Origin: Eutreptiella sp. 'Long Island Sound 2002'
Lineage: Eukaryota; Euglenozoa; Euglenophyceae; Eutreptiales; Eutreptiaceae
Direction of reading: 5' to 3'
Assembly (NCBI GenBank): GCA_964036045.1
Contig: OZ038382.1
Location: 4,715,789 to 4,779,788 of the forward strand
Length of the DNA: 64,000 nt
The position numbers and the translations under genes were made by a program. Positions 51,908-63,595 of this stretch are shown in pieces; position 1 is the stretch's first letter, and each line of letters starts with the position of its first letter. Below the pieces are notes generated by a model, which saw only the letters and a list, made by a program, of their open reading frames with translations, was not told where the DNA came from and did not search any database.

Positions 51908-54900
51908 CTGGCAGGCACAACCATCTGGGCACAACCGAGAACCACATTCACCATTCATGTTCCCACCAAACAAAGATAGGTCCTTTCCCTTACCCCCTGA
52001 GGGATGTTCACGGCCCACTACTGTTCAAAGTGGCAGGGTTTGCGGCCACAGAGACAAAAGTGTACCCGCCAGTAAAATCCAAAAAATCCAACGCCTCTAA
52101 AAAAAAAAGGCCTTTCTCAGCTTCATAAAGAGGAGAGGTCGGTTGAGAATGAGTTAGATGGACCTCCTGGGAAAATAATGACAAAAATCAATGGTGCTGT
52201 AGCTGCGAAGATAGTAAATCCAAGTGTTAACCACCCCACCCCAACTTAAGGTACCCCAGGGTACCTTCCCAAACTGAAAACTTTTGCCTTCCCAGGGGGG
52301 GGGGGGGGGGTTACTTTAAGTGGGGGTGGCATCTTGGTGAGGTGGTGTGTGATAGTTTCTGCTTGCAGTGATTGCCATGCTGAAATGACATTTCCATTTC
52401 AGGCATGGCAGGCATCCAACTCACTTCTCTCATTGCAAATGATGATGATTTGCTTCAGGGATCAGATGGCATTTGCAACTTCTTTGTAGCAAGTGCACAA
52501 CGCGTACACCTTTCAGTGCGGCAAGTTCCTTGCTCCACAGTGCATTGCCAAGCTTTGTTTGCAGGGGTTTCACTCAGGGGGGTTCCTTTAACTACTCAGT
52601 TTCCAGGGGACCAGGAGGGGTAGGGCTACCTTAAGTTTGTGGGATTCCCTTAAGTGGTGGGGTTCTGAAGGAGGGAAGGAGGGACAAAAAAGACCGTAAA
52701 TCCGCGTCACCCCACACCACATGTCATTCAATATGGCTGCAAATGCAATACTGTTTGATCTGTCGCTCACATGCCCACTTGATGCAACAGAGGACACCCG
52801 TTTAAAGTGCCGCGTCATACGGGGCGTTGTCGCATGGTGGGTGCACGGTTTGGACGGTTGTGGCCAAGCTCCTGGAAAATACACCTGGACAGACCCCCTT
52901 GGAAGGCTGCCAATATCAAAGCCGTGGGTGGCATGGCGGGCAATTCTTTTAGGGATCAAGGGTAATCCAACAACCTGGCATGGTGCGCGCACGGTTCGGG
53001 CAACTCCCCAATGGTGTGTTGAGCTCCATGGCAACCCTCAGCCCTATCACAGACAGGAACACCGTACAGGAACACTGGCCTTTGATGCTCATTTGACGGC
53101 ATCAGGCAACATCATCAATCACTGGCGCTGCCTTTTACAGGCGTGCCTGCCCCATCCCCCCTCCAGAGCGCGACCTTTGCCTCGGAGCATTGACGAACAT
53201 CGATCACACTCCCCCCCAAACCCTCCATTCCCCTGCCCGGTTCCCCGGGCGCTGCGCTGCACTATGCCATGGGCTCCTCTCCATGGTCCCCCACTTTACT
53301 CCTCCCCCAGCGTGAAACCCTCTTTTTTTTGAGACATGGCGGTCTCCCGCCGAAATTCATCACAAACTGCTCACACTGCGAGGTTCATCGAAGGACAGCT
53401 GCGGGTATAAGACCCGTACAAGGTGGCAAAGTTGCAGGGGCCATGTGAAAGCTCCCCTGGGTGCAAAGCACTGCCAAAAGAGGCACCAGTGGCCAAAAAG
53501 GAGTATCCATGCCTGCAGTGCTTGCTGCAAAACTATCCTGATGAGGTGGCAGTTCGTATAGAAAACCGAGTGCAGACTATACTTTGTTCGATGCATTAAG
53601 CGTATAGCATAGAGCGTGAAACCCTCTTGTTGCCCTCCACGCACGACCAAATTAGAGCCAAACGCCTTGCAAGCGTCCAACAAACCATCAACCAACACAA
53701 GCCACCATGTGGCACCCTCCAGGAGGGTGGCCCCTAACGCCGCGCAGGGACCACCAGGAGCGCCCATGGTGGTCCCACCGACGGATGCTGTTTTCCGTTG
53801 TGCTGACATGGGGGGGGGGGGGGGTGTTGACGAGGGAAAGCCGCGGAAACAACACCGACTCTTGTTCTGACAAAAGGGCGTTGCTCTCACAAAACTGCGG
53901 CGCCTGCGGCTGGGGCGGATGTCACGTGACCTGGATCCTGTGTTGGGGATGCATAGCCACAGGCGTCCAGGCCCCCAGGGGCCCAGGTCTCCCCTCCACT
54001 GCGCACTGGAACACGGTGCTTGAAGGACATCTGTAGAGCATACACTACGGGCACACGTGTGCTCAGACCGAAAGCCCCCCCCTCCCAAATTTCCCCCTCT
54101 GCATGGCACCGCATGTTGGTGCGCACGTGCGGCGTCCCTACAGGGAGCCCCCTTACAACCCGGCTGAAGCGGGGCACTCGTCCTGCCTCTCCCGCGGTCC
54201 GCGCCTTTGGGCCCTTCGTCTGCCCTGCGATGCCCAGGGGCCATGCAGCCCCTTCCCTGTGCGAGGTCCATAGTCCACAAAGATCCCACAGCCCAAAGCG
54301 AGAGAGAGAGGCTTTGCCCTCCCATTCCCCAAACACGCCCGACATCCGGAACTGCAGAGTTCAGAGGCAGGGGCGGCTTGGCATTGTCCCTCTTCCATGA
54401 GTACGGGGGGGGGGGGGGTTCGTGTGGGGACGTTCCGCAGCGGGAATTTTGCAGTGGGAAATTTCGCAGAGGTCACTGAAAAAGCCGTGGGAAATTTCGC
54501 GGACGGTGTCCAGTGCAATGCTGTGCATGGCGTGGTGGACCCAAAACTTCATGGTTGATGTTGCCAATTGGCGAAAAGAGTTGAGCCTCAGGTGCCTAGG
54601 GCCCTGACAAATGTTCAAACTTTGATAGTGAAGTTCGACTTACACCCCTGGCAAGGGCAACCGTAACTCCCCGCATAAGCGCTCCTGGAGGGCGTCCCAT
54701 TGGAGCTTTGTAGCCCTGGACAGCAAGCTTTACACCCCAATCACGTACATTAGATTCAGCTGGACGTGACAACAGTGCAGCTTGCATTTCTGGGGCCCTG
54801 CAGTTCGATAGAGCTTAGCAGCTGCGCCCCTCTGTTCCTCATCCCATCCCGACTGTGGGTGGGCCTTGTAGGAACCACGTTCCGCAGCAGGACGCCTCTG

Positions 54901-55970
54901 GGGTGCAACCTCCTTCAAGTACTAATCCAAGCGCTGCAATCGACTCTACGGAGGGCTTTTGCAAGCCAAGAAGCGTTCCAGGGAGGAAGAGCTACGCAAA
55001 TGGGCATGCCAATGTGCACACACCTGTCAAGGTGTAGAAGTGCACGGCATCATAGAGCCTTGGCCCACAAAGGCGCCGAAGAAAATTTTGTGGCACCTGC
55101 AACGTGCGTGGGAAATTTCGCGGAGACCCCAGAAATTGTGTGGCAAATTTCGCAGTCAATTTGAAACACAAAACTTCCCACGCAAAATCAATCCTCGCGA
55201 GCCCCCCCCCCCACCTGCGGCGACCCGGTTATGACGCGATCCCCCCCCCCCCGGCCCTCCCACACTGCAGGCCCCCGGGTGCTGTAGAGGTTGAGGGAGT
55301 ACGCCGGTTGGTACTGCCGGGTGTACGTCCTTGTTCACTTTTTGAGGAGGGAGTCCTCCACTCGTGGGTGGGGGTGTTGTTTGCCCCCCCGTTGGGTCAG
55401 GGGTGAAGGGTTTGGTTTGGTTTGGTTTGGTTCGCCCTACGGTATTGGAGGCCACCACAGGGTCGCCGCCTCACGCTCCCCGTGTTCAGGGCCCAGGGTC
55501 GCTAGACCGGAGGCCGCGGCACGCAGTCTCCCCAGTCCAGCGTCTTGTGGGGGGGGGGGGGGGGGGCGTCGCGGCGCTACGGTGTCCCCCCGTCGTGGGT
55601 GCCCTGTGCCCGTGCTGTTCGCCGGATGGCTCCGCCCGGCATAGGGCACCACCCACAAGGGGCGTTGGGTTGGGGGTGGAGGGGGCGGGTTCAAACAAAA
55701 TGCGGGAGGTAGCGGGCCCACTGGCTTCGGGGGGGGGGGGGGCATCGCGTCCCGGGACTGCTAGAGCCACCCCCCCCCCCTGTGCCCGCGCCCCCTGACT
55801 GCACAGCGTTGCATGACCGTTGCACCGCGTCCGCGACGGCCGCATCGCAAAAAAGAAGACAAGCCGCCCAAGCGCCCCTGACGCCGCCGTGACGCCCTCA
55901 CCGCACAACCCCCGGCACTACTCCTCTTGGGTCTCGGGTGTCCCTCGGGGCGCAGCAGCCTCGCCGTACG
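51908..55970. other. Low-complexity, G/C-run-rich spacer
   Basis: Contains very long single-base runs, for example around 52297-52311 (G), 53811-53822 (G), 54405-54418 (G), 55203-55212 and 55244-55250 (C), 55549-55566 (G) and 55730-55742 (G). Long openings on both strands over 52.7-55.9 kb overlap one another and are composition artefacts. A motif GTGGGAAATTTCGC recurs at 54454, 54487 and 55108, with a variant at 55140. An imperfect inverted pair containing ACTTAAGG lies near 52229-52252 and 52640-52668. Confidence 0.5.
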
Positions 55971-56135
55971 TCACCCCTGGGCCGGCACCGGCGTCGCTGC
56001 GCGCCACACGTGGTCCAGGTAATTGTAGGCGCGCTCCAGCGTCGTGCCCAGCTCCTTCAGATACGTGGAGCCCACAACCGCCGCCAGCCCCGCGAAGTTA
56101 TGAAATGTGTACAGCTGACGGTCCTTCGTGTACAC
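55971..56135 (-). CDS. Terminal exon of a minus-strand gene, possibly the GRAM-domain gene
   Basis: After a CCGCCGCAG acceptor the minus strand reads 54 codons in phase 0 to a TGA: VYTKDRQLYTFHNFAGLAAV, then STYLKELGTTLERAYNYLDH and VWRAATP. The composition is that of a real folded C-terminus with one hydrophobic stretch (FAGLAAVVGSTYL), unlike the surrounding low-complexity openings. Its phase fits the exon at 60374-60717, so it may be the end of that gene. I do not recognise the family. Confidence 0.45.
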   Translation of the reverse strand: MYTKDRQLYTFHNFAGLAAVVGSTYLKELGTTLERAYNYLDHVWRAATPVPAQG

Positions 56136-56741
56136 CTGCGGCGGTGGGAGCGCCTCCTGCCCAGTGCCCCAGCCTCGGTCTGCACTACAGTCCCTGTCCG
56201 TGCCAATACTGCCCCCCCCCCCCCCCGGGCCCCCATGAGCGGTGCCCCCAGAACGCACAACAGTCCCCTCAACCCCTGAGAGGCACGGTCACCAAATTGG
56301 GGGGGGGGGGGGGGCAGTGCGGATTGTTAAGATCATTTGGCATAATAAAATGGACTTCATGCGTCATGAGCCATGCCTTGTCTGCCCCCAAGCAGCCCCT
56401 CTCTTTCAGTCTTATGGGAGCTCCCGCACTTGAAAAAGAAAAATTCAAGATCCAGGGGAGGCATCAGTCCATGGCTCCCTGGGCCCCCCCAGGGGGTTGA
56501 ACCTTGTCCTACCCCCCACCGCGCGTGCTGCCGAACCCCAAGTCCCACGTGAACACTGTTACAGGGAGAAGCCCATGGCAAAAACTATCTTCGCTTCAAC
56601 AGACGGAACGCCAACATGAAGTATGAAAAAAGTCTATACAAGTGGCAGTGCAGTGCAAGGGAGGTGGGGAAAAGTGGCATCCTCCGGACCCAAACCTGAC
56701 CGTTCCACTACCACTAGACTGTACCCAGAGGAAACACTTTC

Positions 56742-57070
56742 TTCGGCGCCGTGGACTTTTGGAGCGAGTGCCACCCCCCCCCCCCCCCCCGGAGGAAGCC
56801 TGTGCTATTCGGCGCCGTGGACTTTTGGAGCGAGTGCCACCCCCCCCGGAGGAAGCCTGTGCTATTGCACGTGCGCACAAGAGGCGATCAGCACAAAAAG
56901 CGCAGGAAGAAAATGGCTCGTCAGTGGCCTAGAAGACCATAGGTACCTTTCTGTCCCCCCCCGGAGGAAGCCTGTGCTAGTGCACGTGCGCACAAGAGGC
57001 GATCAGCACAAAAAGCGCAGGAAGATAGTGGCTCGTCAGTGGCCTAAAAGACCATAGGTACCTTTCTGTT
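56742..57070. repeat. Compound tandem duplication (66-bp and 115-bp units)
   Basis: TTCGGCGCCGTGGACTTTTG starts at 56742 and again at 56808 (66-bp period). GGAGGAAGCCTGTGCTA with the following 100 bases starts at 56848 and again at 56963 (115-bp period). Units are joined at C-runs of different length. Confidence 0.85.
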
Positions 57071-58377
57071 ACAAAGAGTGCAAGACAACCTGTGGGTGGG
57101 ACACCGACAAATGTACAAGAGTCATGCAGCGGTACGCAACCTGATGCCCTCGCTAAGCAGAGACCCTTGGATCTGCCATATATCATCTTGAGTTCAGGTA
57201 TGTGATGAAAGCAATGGAAATGCAGAGACCCCCTCCCCCCGGGCCGGTGGCCCCACTGGAATGGGTTGTGAAGGATCTCCGCGGGGCGTGTGTGCCGATA
57301 TTATAGGAAAATCGTAGCACCAATCGCCCCCCCCCCCCCTCGCCCCCTGGGGACTGTGCAGGGGGAGAAGACTGTCCACCGGGAGGGGGGGGGGGTGGTG
57401 GCTGGAGGCTCCATACAGATTTCTGTCAATGCGCTGAGCTGCAGTGCTGTGCAGGGGAGGGCGGGGGACTAGCAGGCCTTGGGGCTCAGGAGGGGGCAAT
57501 TGGGGAGTCGATGCACTCAGATGCAGGGTGCAAGGGAGGGCAGGCCAGGGCTGTGGGCTCTGGCCTTCTGTCCTTTGAACCGGGGGGTGGGGGTGTGTTG
57601 GGGGGGGGGGGTGTTGGTCCCCGTGCGGTCCCCTGGATGCCCAGTGCCATGCCTTTTGGATGTCCTGCAATGTGTTGGAAGGATGTTGGGGGGTGAGTGC
57701 GGCATGCTTGGCCTCGTGCCTGCGATTGCAGCACGCAGCCCCTTTGGCGCCCACCCCTTTCGGTGCCGGCGCGCTTCACATGCCGTCAGTCCCGTGCATG
57801 ACATTGGGAGGGTTCCCTCCACCGCACCCGACGCGGCAGCCGCCTCCCCCCAGGGCCGGGGGGTTGCGGACGGGGCATTGCCTAGTGACACTGGGGGGGC
57901 GCTGTCGAATTTCGGGTTCCCAGGGTTTGGCAGACCCAACCCCCCCACCCACCCAAAAGAGCGGCACGCCCCCCCCCCCCCGTTTGGGGAGATACCTGCA
58001 CTTTCCCCAAAACCAGGGGAAGATCAGACAAACCCACCCGCCGCCGTGGGAGACAGAGGCAGAGGCTCCCTTGACCCTGCAAGGCACCAGGCTGCGGCCG
58101 CCCCCGGTATGGCATCGATCGGCCCCTCCACAATTCCCTGGGGGCGGATCCCCGAGTGTTGCCCAGCAGCGGGTGGCGCTGCATTTCTGCGCGTGTTGCA
58201 CTTGGTGTGGCCTGTGGACTATGCCATGGGCACGCAGACCTCGTTGGCCCTGCGCTCGCGCTGCGATCCTTGATGCGGAGCTGGGGATGTGCAGGGGGCA
58301 CGGGGGGGGGCATGCGGCGGAGGTTGTCTGGGTCCTCATGAGGGTGGGATATTATGGAGGGGGCTGCCCCCCCGCGA

Positions 58378-58398
58378 ATGACGAAATGACGAAATGAC
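58378..58398. repeat. Left arm of a GACGAAAT inverted repeat
   Basis: ATGACGAAATGACGAAATGA(C): two to three GACGAAAT units, matched exactly in reverse complement at 58864-58888. Confidence 0.7.
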
Positions 58399-58863
58399 AA
58401 CGGGATTGGGGGCCAGGCCATTGCTTAAGGCCCCAGGGCGGGGGGAGGGGGGGGGTTGCTTGGGGCCCTGGCCAGCCCCGGCCGACCCACCCACCCACCC
58501 ACACCAGAAAAAGTTTCCTCAAGCGAAAAATGAAATTTATCAAAGGGACCGGAAATTTGAGGCCGATTTTAGGTACACAAACTTTATTGGCCTCTGACCC
58601 CCCCCCCCCGCCCCGGGTTGGCGCTGGCTGGCTGGCTGTGCTTGAATCTTTGTGCACTACAACAAATGTACCCGGTGCTCTGACGGTGGCATGCACTCCT
58701 TGTTGAACACCATTTTGTTACATGTGGACATCGGTCTGGGGTCCATTTCTTTCTACCAATCATGTGTCAACAACAAAAAAAGCCACAAACAAACGCCCTG
58801 TAACACAAAAGAACAGGGCTGGAGTGGATGCAACCAATGTGCTTGCCTCTACATCTACAACCA

Positions 58864-58888
58864 ATTCGTCATTTCGTCATTTCGTCAT
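58864..58888. repeat. Right arm of a GACGAAAT inverted repeat
   Basis: ATTCGTCATTTCGTCATTTC followed by GTCAT, the reverse complement of the left arm. The arms are about 465 bases apart. Confidence 0.7.
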
Positions 58889-60373
58889 CTGAGGCTCCGC
58901 CCCAACCCCATCCCCCCATCCCCATCCCCACCCTGTAATTTACGTCAATTTCATATCCTACCCTGGTCGTCAGCCGGGAAAGAGTTGCACCTTGGCAGGC
59001 TTGTACCGTGGCATTGGATTTGTGTGCCAAGGACCTGCGCCGGTTCGTCGTGTAATCTCCGCAGCTGTGGCCCATGCCTTACCCCTGTTCCAGCCCCTGT
59101 CCGGCTCACAAAACCACACAACCCCAGGCATCCGCACTAAGTGCCACAAACTCACCAACTTGGGATTTGGGAGTCTTGACAATGGGGAAGAGGGGAGGAA
59201 TGGGCGAAAGTGGGTGGAATGAGGGAAAATGGGGGGGAATGGGGGGAATGGGGGGGGGGAATGGGGGGAAATGGAGGAAATTGGGGGGAATGAGGTCTTG
59301 GTCTTGGTCTTGGACAACACCCAACCCTTGGCCCCACACTGCTCTCACTAGCCTAAGGTCTGGGTCGAGGGCGCTCAGGCACAAGTTTCGGACTCCCGCA
59401 GCGTCTCCCTGCAGCCAGTCTACGCGCAGTCTCCCTGCCGTGGTCGCGGTCTCCAGTAGTTCCTGCGGGATCCAGGGGCTGGTCACCAGTATCTGCGTGT
59501 GTAGTAGTCTCAGTCTCTGCGTGTCCCGGTTCCTCCTCAGTCATCAGCCATCAGCTGCGTCTCCCACAGTAGCTAGGCCAGGGTTCAGCCAGTGGCAGCC
59601 CCTGTCACCGTTGTGCACCAGCTCGCCACTCTCCCTCTCGCTGGCTGCTGTGCCTCCTTGTGGCCCCCGGTACAAGGCTCCGGTTGGTCTCCCTGTGGCT
59701 ACCGCACCCGCGTATTATCCGTCAGACGCTGGCCGTCCTCATGGCCAATTGGGGCCTCCTCGCCGATACGGGCGGCTCTCTCTGTCCATAGCAATGCAAG
59801 TGGGCCCTCCGGCCCACAAGCCACCATCCTGAGGGTTACTATCCTGGTACCAGGTCACCCGGGGGGGGGGAATGGGGGGAAACGCGGGAAATGGGGGAAA
59901 TGGGGGGAAACCGGGGGGAATGGAGCGCTTGTGCTTGTGCTTGTGCTTGTGTCTCGCCTATTGCAGACGACGGCGGCGGCGGAATGGAGCGGGCAGAGGG
60001 GGGATACACCTTCGAGGGTGGGGGGGAAATTGGGGGGGAATGGGAGAAAAATGGGACGAAATACCCAATTTTCACAGTCCCATTCCCCCCATTTTCCCAG
60101 GGGTCGAACACCTTCCGCACACTTCCTTTTGTAAAAATCACGTCACTGCACTCACCGATGGAAAAATGGGAATCTCCGACACTCGCCGCAGCAGCTACTG
60201 CAAATGGTTGCACCACGCACGCACGCACGCACGCACCCCCACACATCTGCCCCTGCCCCTCGTGTTGCGCCTGCGCCTGCATCTGTGCCTGCCCCTACGC
60301 CTCACCTGCCCTTTCATTGCACCGATTGAGACACGGGGGTCGGTGGTGGGCGGTGCAGCGCAGCGCACGACAC

Positions 60374-60717
60374 CTGCAGAGAGTCTGGCACAACGTCATC
60401 GGACGGAATCAGGAGGAAATGAGGCCGATGGGTGCCGTATGTAGTCAGGGCCACTGTGAGCTGCAGGCTGACAATATCCGTCAGAGGCAGCACGGCGTTG
60501 TACCCTCCGAAGCCGGCAAAGCACAAGTGCTGGTCTGTGCAAAACCACATCAGCGGTTCCATCGGCACCAGTGAACACTCGGTCTCGGGTCTCAGTATGG
60601 CACAGCCCTCCCCACGACCCTCCCACCCGCTGTGTCCCATGCAGCGCAGCACATCGTCAGGGGTAACAATGGAACGCATTCGGAATGCCCCATTACCGGA
60701 CCGCCACTCATCCAAAA
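60374..60717 (-). CDS. GRAM-domain-like exon of a minus-strand host gene
   Basis: Acceptor AAAATCAG, donor CTGCAG/GTGTCG. 344 bases: enters needing one base, leaves in phase 0. The reading ETECSLVPMEPLMWFCTDQH-LCF, then NAVLPLTDIVSLQLTV, follows the GRAM (PH-like) pattern: acidic start, Cys, a G/M-x-(L/W)-(Y/F)-x-T-x-x-H-L-C-F strand pair and a (V/I)-(L/I)-P-L-x-D-I-V-x-(L/I) strand. GRAM domains bind membrane lipids or proteins in TBC1D8/9, Aster and myotubularin families. The exon upstream at 62035-62242 has the matching phase. The gene family beyond GRAM is not resolved. Confidence 0.45.
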
Positions 60718-62034
60718 CTGATTTTCTCTAAAAATTCGGTCCGCTCAATGGGGGGCAGTCCAGCAAAGGAAGGGGCCGGCCCAAGGGCTGGTGAGGCACT
60801 GGGCGGTGGGCACGTGCATATGCTGCCTGGGGCCTGCCTGTCTGACCTGAGACTCACAGGGGCAGGAGGGCAGTATGGCAATCGTTGTGTGCAGATCCGG
60901 TGACGTGCGGTTTGGGTGTGTGTTCTATTGCCATTGTGCTGCAGGTGAGGGCGGCGCTCTGCCTTACGGTTGTCCCCCGGCCGCCCCCACAGGGGCCTGT
61001 GCTTGGCTGTGGCCTTGCGGTCCACCTGGGGTACAGTCTATATTGACTGCAGCCCTTGGCCAGACCTTTGGACAAGGGCAAAGGACAATCCGTTCAGCCC
61101 CCCCCCCCTCCCCGTCCACGGATCTGCTCCCACGATCTTCCCCGTCACGCTGCCCTCATCCAAGACGTCTAGACTCCTCGGGACCACCGCCTCGCCCCCT
61201 TGACCAGACCCCGAAAGGTAAGCTGTGTTTTGGCAGCGCGAGCCCACGCACATCAGAAGGCCGCAGATGTTGTGCAGATATTCCCACACACAAATCACGG
61301 GCGTGCGCGGGCACAGGTATGGGCGTCGGCGGAAGTTGATGCCCAGGTCCGGGCATCGGCACCAGCGCAGCAGACGCACAGGTGCGTGAACGTCGAGAGG
61401 CAATGCAGCCAAAAGGCCAGGGTACTGAGGTGAGCTGCCGGGGCATCACAATTTCCAGGCCCCCGCAGTTCCTTTTCCACGTCTTTCACCCGTTCAGGGG
61501 GTGTTTCGTTGGAGTGGCTCATGATTGAAGGTCCCAAGGCCTCTGTAACACTGTCTCAGCTCTGAACCGAAGCTTTGTGCGGTGCGAAGCTTTGTGCGGT
61601 GCTGAAGGCGCACAACGTCGGGTCGGCACCAGTTTGATCAATTTGAGGGGCCCCACCCCGCTCCCCCCCTCTGTAAGGAGGGGGATGCCACGTATTCCCG
61701 CCCAGATTTGATGAGGTAGGAAGCGCCCAGCGGCTCAGCACTGGGGCTCACAGGGAGTAGCGCAGTAGCCCAAAGATCATAGGCGCCTTCCTGCCAACAA
61801 AGTGAGGGTGGACAGGTGCCAGGTAATAGGGCACCGATGAGTTTGGCGGTTACCAGCAGCGACCTGTACAGAGGCTGGCGCCACGATGGAAACTGTTACC
61901 CTTACATTCTGCCCCCAAATACCCATCGCCTGCCCCCTCCCCCAGCTGCCCCCTGCCTTCCATCGCTTTCCTTCGCCAACAGGAGGAGGGTGTAGGGGCG
62001 AAGGGAGTGGTGCTTCATGACCAAGGCCACATAC
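60718..62034. other. Spacer or intron
   Basis: No supported gene. A plus-strand GTAAGC donor-like site near 61219 and a TTGTGCAG acceptor-like site near 61280 are the only splice-like hints. If the flanking exons join, this is a 1.3-kb intron. Confidence 0.35.
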
Positions 62035-62242
62035 CGCTGAGCATCAGCTGCCCTGCCACTGGCTCCACTGCACCACAGTGCTCTGCCATGCAATCGTAGG
62101 TCACCACGAAGTTGCCGGACCGGGCCAGCAATGGGAAGGTCCTCTGGAACTGCTCCTCCCCCTGCCTCGCCTCCTGCTCCACCAGTTTCTGCTCCGCCGC
62201 TAGCATGGCCTCCTTTGTACTCTTCCCCACCGTCCGTGCCAC
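62035..62242 (-). CDS. Upstream exon of the GRAM-like host gene
   Basis: Acceptor GGCCGCAG, donor AGCG/GTATGT, 208 bases, phase 0 to 1. It reads a helix rich in Glu/Gln/Lys (STKEAMLAAEQKLVEQEARQ), then FQRTFPLLARSGNFVVTYDC and GQLMLS. The F-x-x-x-F-P-L-L...Y-x-C...G-x-L pattern resembles the first half of a GRAM domain, so the protein may hold two such domains as TBC1D8/9 proteins do. The phase fits the exon at 60374-60717 directly, but a small exon between them cannot be excluded. Confidence 0.4.
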
Positions 62243-62548
62243 CTGCGGCCAGGCAGGCACCCAGCAGGCACAGCAGGGGCTGTGCAGGGCATGGCCAGAC
62301 GTAGTGAAGGGATGGCAGGGGGAGCCCATGGCAAGGTGGGGATTTGGGTTTTTAATTGTGCGTGGCAGCGATCCCGTGCCAGGTGAGTGTTCATGAAGGA
62401 AGTCCAAAATGAGAACCCGAGCTGGATGTGGATACACCAGGGGTACACCCCCTCCCTTTGCCCTGCGATGACACTAAAGGGCCCAAATCACGTGGCAGAG
62501 GTTGTTAGATCAAAACCACACAGGCAAATATGGGAAAACGCCACATAC

Positions 62549-62613
62549 CCCCCTTTTGGGCCTAATTTGCGCACCCTGGTTCCATCAAATTCTGTTGCCT
62601 TCGGTAACTCCAC
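62549..62613 (-). CDS. Possible small exon
   Basis: TCTGCAAG acceptor and a G-run/GTATGT donor enclose 65 bases reading VELPKATEFDGTRVRKLGPK on the minus strand. The splice sites look good but its phase does not fit the next exon at 62242, so another exon would be needed between them. Weak. Confidence 0.22.
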
Positions 62614-63153
62614 CTTGCAGAGAATTTGCCCCAAGCAATGACCCCCCAAGTGGCTGATTTTGCAATCATCCCTGAGATCCATCATCCTCATCCACCACCT
62701 CAAGCCAAAAGCCATTATCACCCCAAACCGACGTCAAAGCGAGTGTAGGCGGTTTTTGGATTTGGTTCAGATTCAGCATTCACGAATCAACAATCATCAA
62801 CCATCATCATCCATCGGTCCATCTCCAATGCATCATCATCATCCATCATCCCACCCCAAATCAAGGTCATGATCCTAGATTCTCAGGGCAACACTCTCTC
62901 TCACACTCCGCCCACACAAACCCCATGGAGCTGGGACCTAGAAACACTTTTTGGGCTCAAAATCCAAAAAAAACCCCAAAGATTTGTGATGTTCGACCCA
63001 AAAAAGTGGGACATCTTTTTTTTCGACATTTTTTTACCACCCCCACCCACACCCCCCCCAAAAAGTGAGTTTCAGGTTGGGGGTCTGGGGGCTCCCAACC
63101 AAAAACTCATTGGGGGACGTGTTTATTGGACAAAATAATGATTTTACAAGGGG
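62614..63153. other. Spacer with CAT/ATC-rich stretch
   Basis: Imperfect CATCATCATC repeats at about 62785-62855, then A- and C-runs. No gene seen. Confidence 0.4.
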
Positions 63154-63441
63154 TTAAACCAACAGTTCAACCCCCCGGGGGCAAGCAACACCTTGTTCTG
63201 AAGGGGTGGGAGGATATTTACAAAAGGTAAAGTACGAAATGCTCCGCAAAATTGCAGAATCAACACCTACTGTTGTTCTGACAAGGGTGTTGTTCTCGTA
63301 AGAGGTGGAGGGTGGGGGTGCCATATGTTTTGGACCCTTAGTGCGTCCATATATCTCTCGGGGACATTCATAACATGCCAACTTTGTGGGTTTTGGCACT
63401 TTTCGGCATTTTATACAAGTTTTGCTTCCATGTGCAAACAT
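63154..63441 (-). CDS. Possible exon with a four-cysteine motif
   Basis: Minus-strand opening starting MFAHGSKTCIKCRKVPKPTK, with CYEC 11 residues on: a C-x2-C...C-x2-C pattern that could bind zinc. Only the first 45 codons look protein-like; the rest drifts into Pro/Ser-rich reading. It lies downstream, on the same strand, of the gene at 63596-63971 and could be a later exon of it. Confidence 0.22.
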   Translation of the reverse strand: MFAHGSKTCIKCRKVPKPTKLACYECPREIYGRTKGPKHMAPPPSTSYENNTLVRTTVGVDSAILRSISYFTFCKYPPTPSEQGVACPRGVELLV

Positions 63442-63595
63442 GTCGTCACCTAGGGGGGGCTATGTGTGAACTTTTTGAAATCTGCAAGAAAACGCCATTT
63501 CAGAAATGTATGGGTTGGGGGGGGTCACATTTTTCAGCGTAGCACAACACATCGGACGGTGCACACAAACATGGCACTGCACCGTTCATCTATTG

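Larger units (their letters stand above)
57071..60373. other. Low-complexity spacer (possible large intron)
   Basis: G/C homopolymers, GGGGAAT-type purine minisatellites at about 59210-59300, 59865-59930 and 60010-60060, CTTGGT and CTTGTG repeats after the first two, and a CACG repeat at about 60214-60236. If the exons on either side are one gene this is an intron. No other gene is supported; the long openings are made by the repeats. Confidence 0.45.

Noticed and set aside
54405-55222. A transposon with poly-G/poly-C terminal inverted repeats
   Set aside because: Beyond the homopolymers the two ends do not match in inverted orientation, and no target duplication was found.
52721-55908. Long overlapping ORFs on both strands, some above 200 codons
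   Set aside because: GC-rich low-complexity DNA lacks stops. Readings are Pro/Gly/Arg-rich, no domain is seen and both strands are equally open.
57194-60134. Further long ORFs in G/C-run DNA
   Set aside because: Same reasons, and they run through purine minisatellites with no change in openness.
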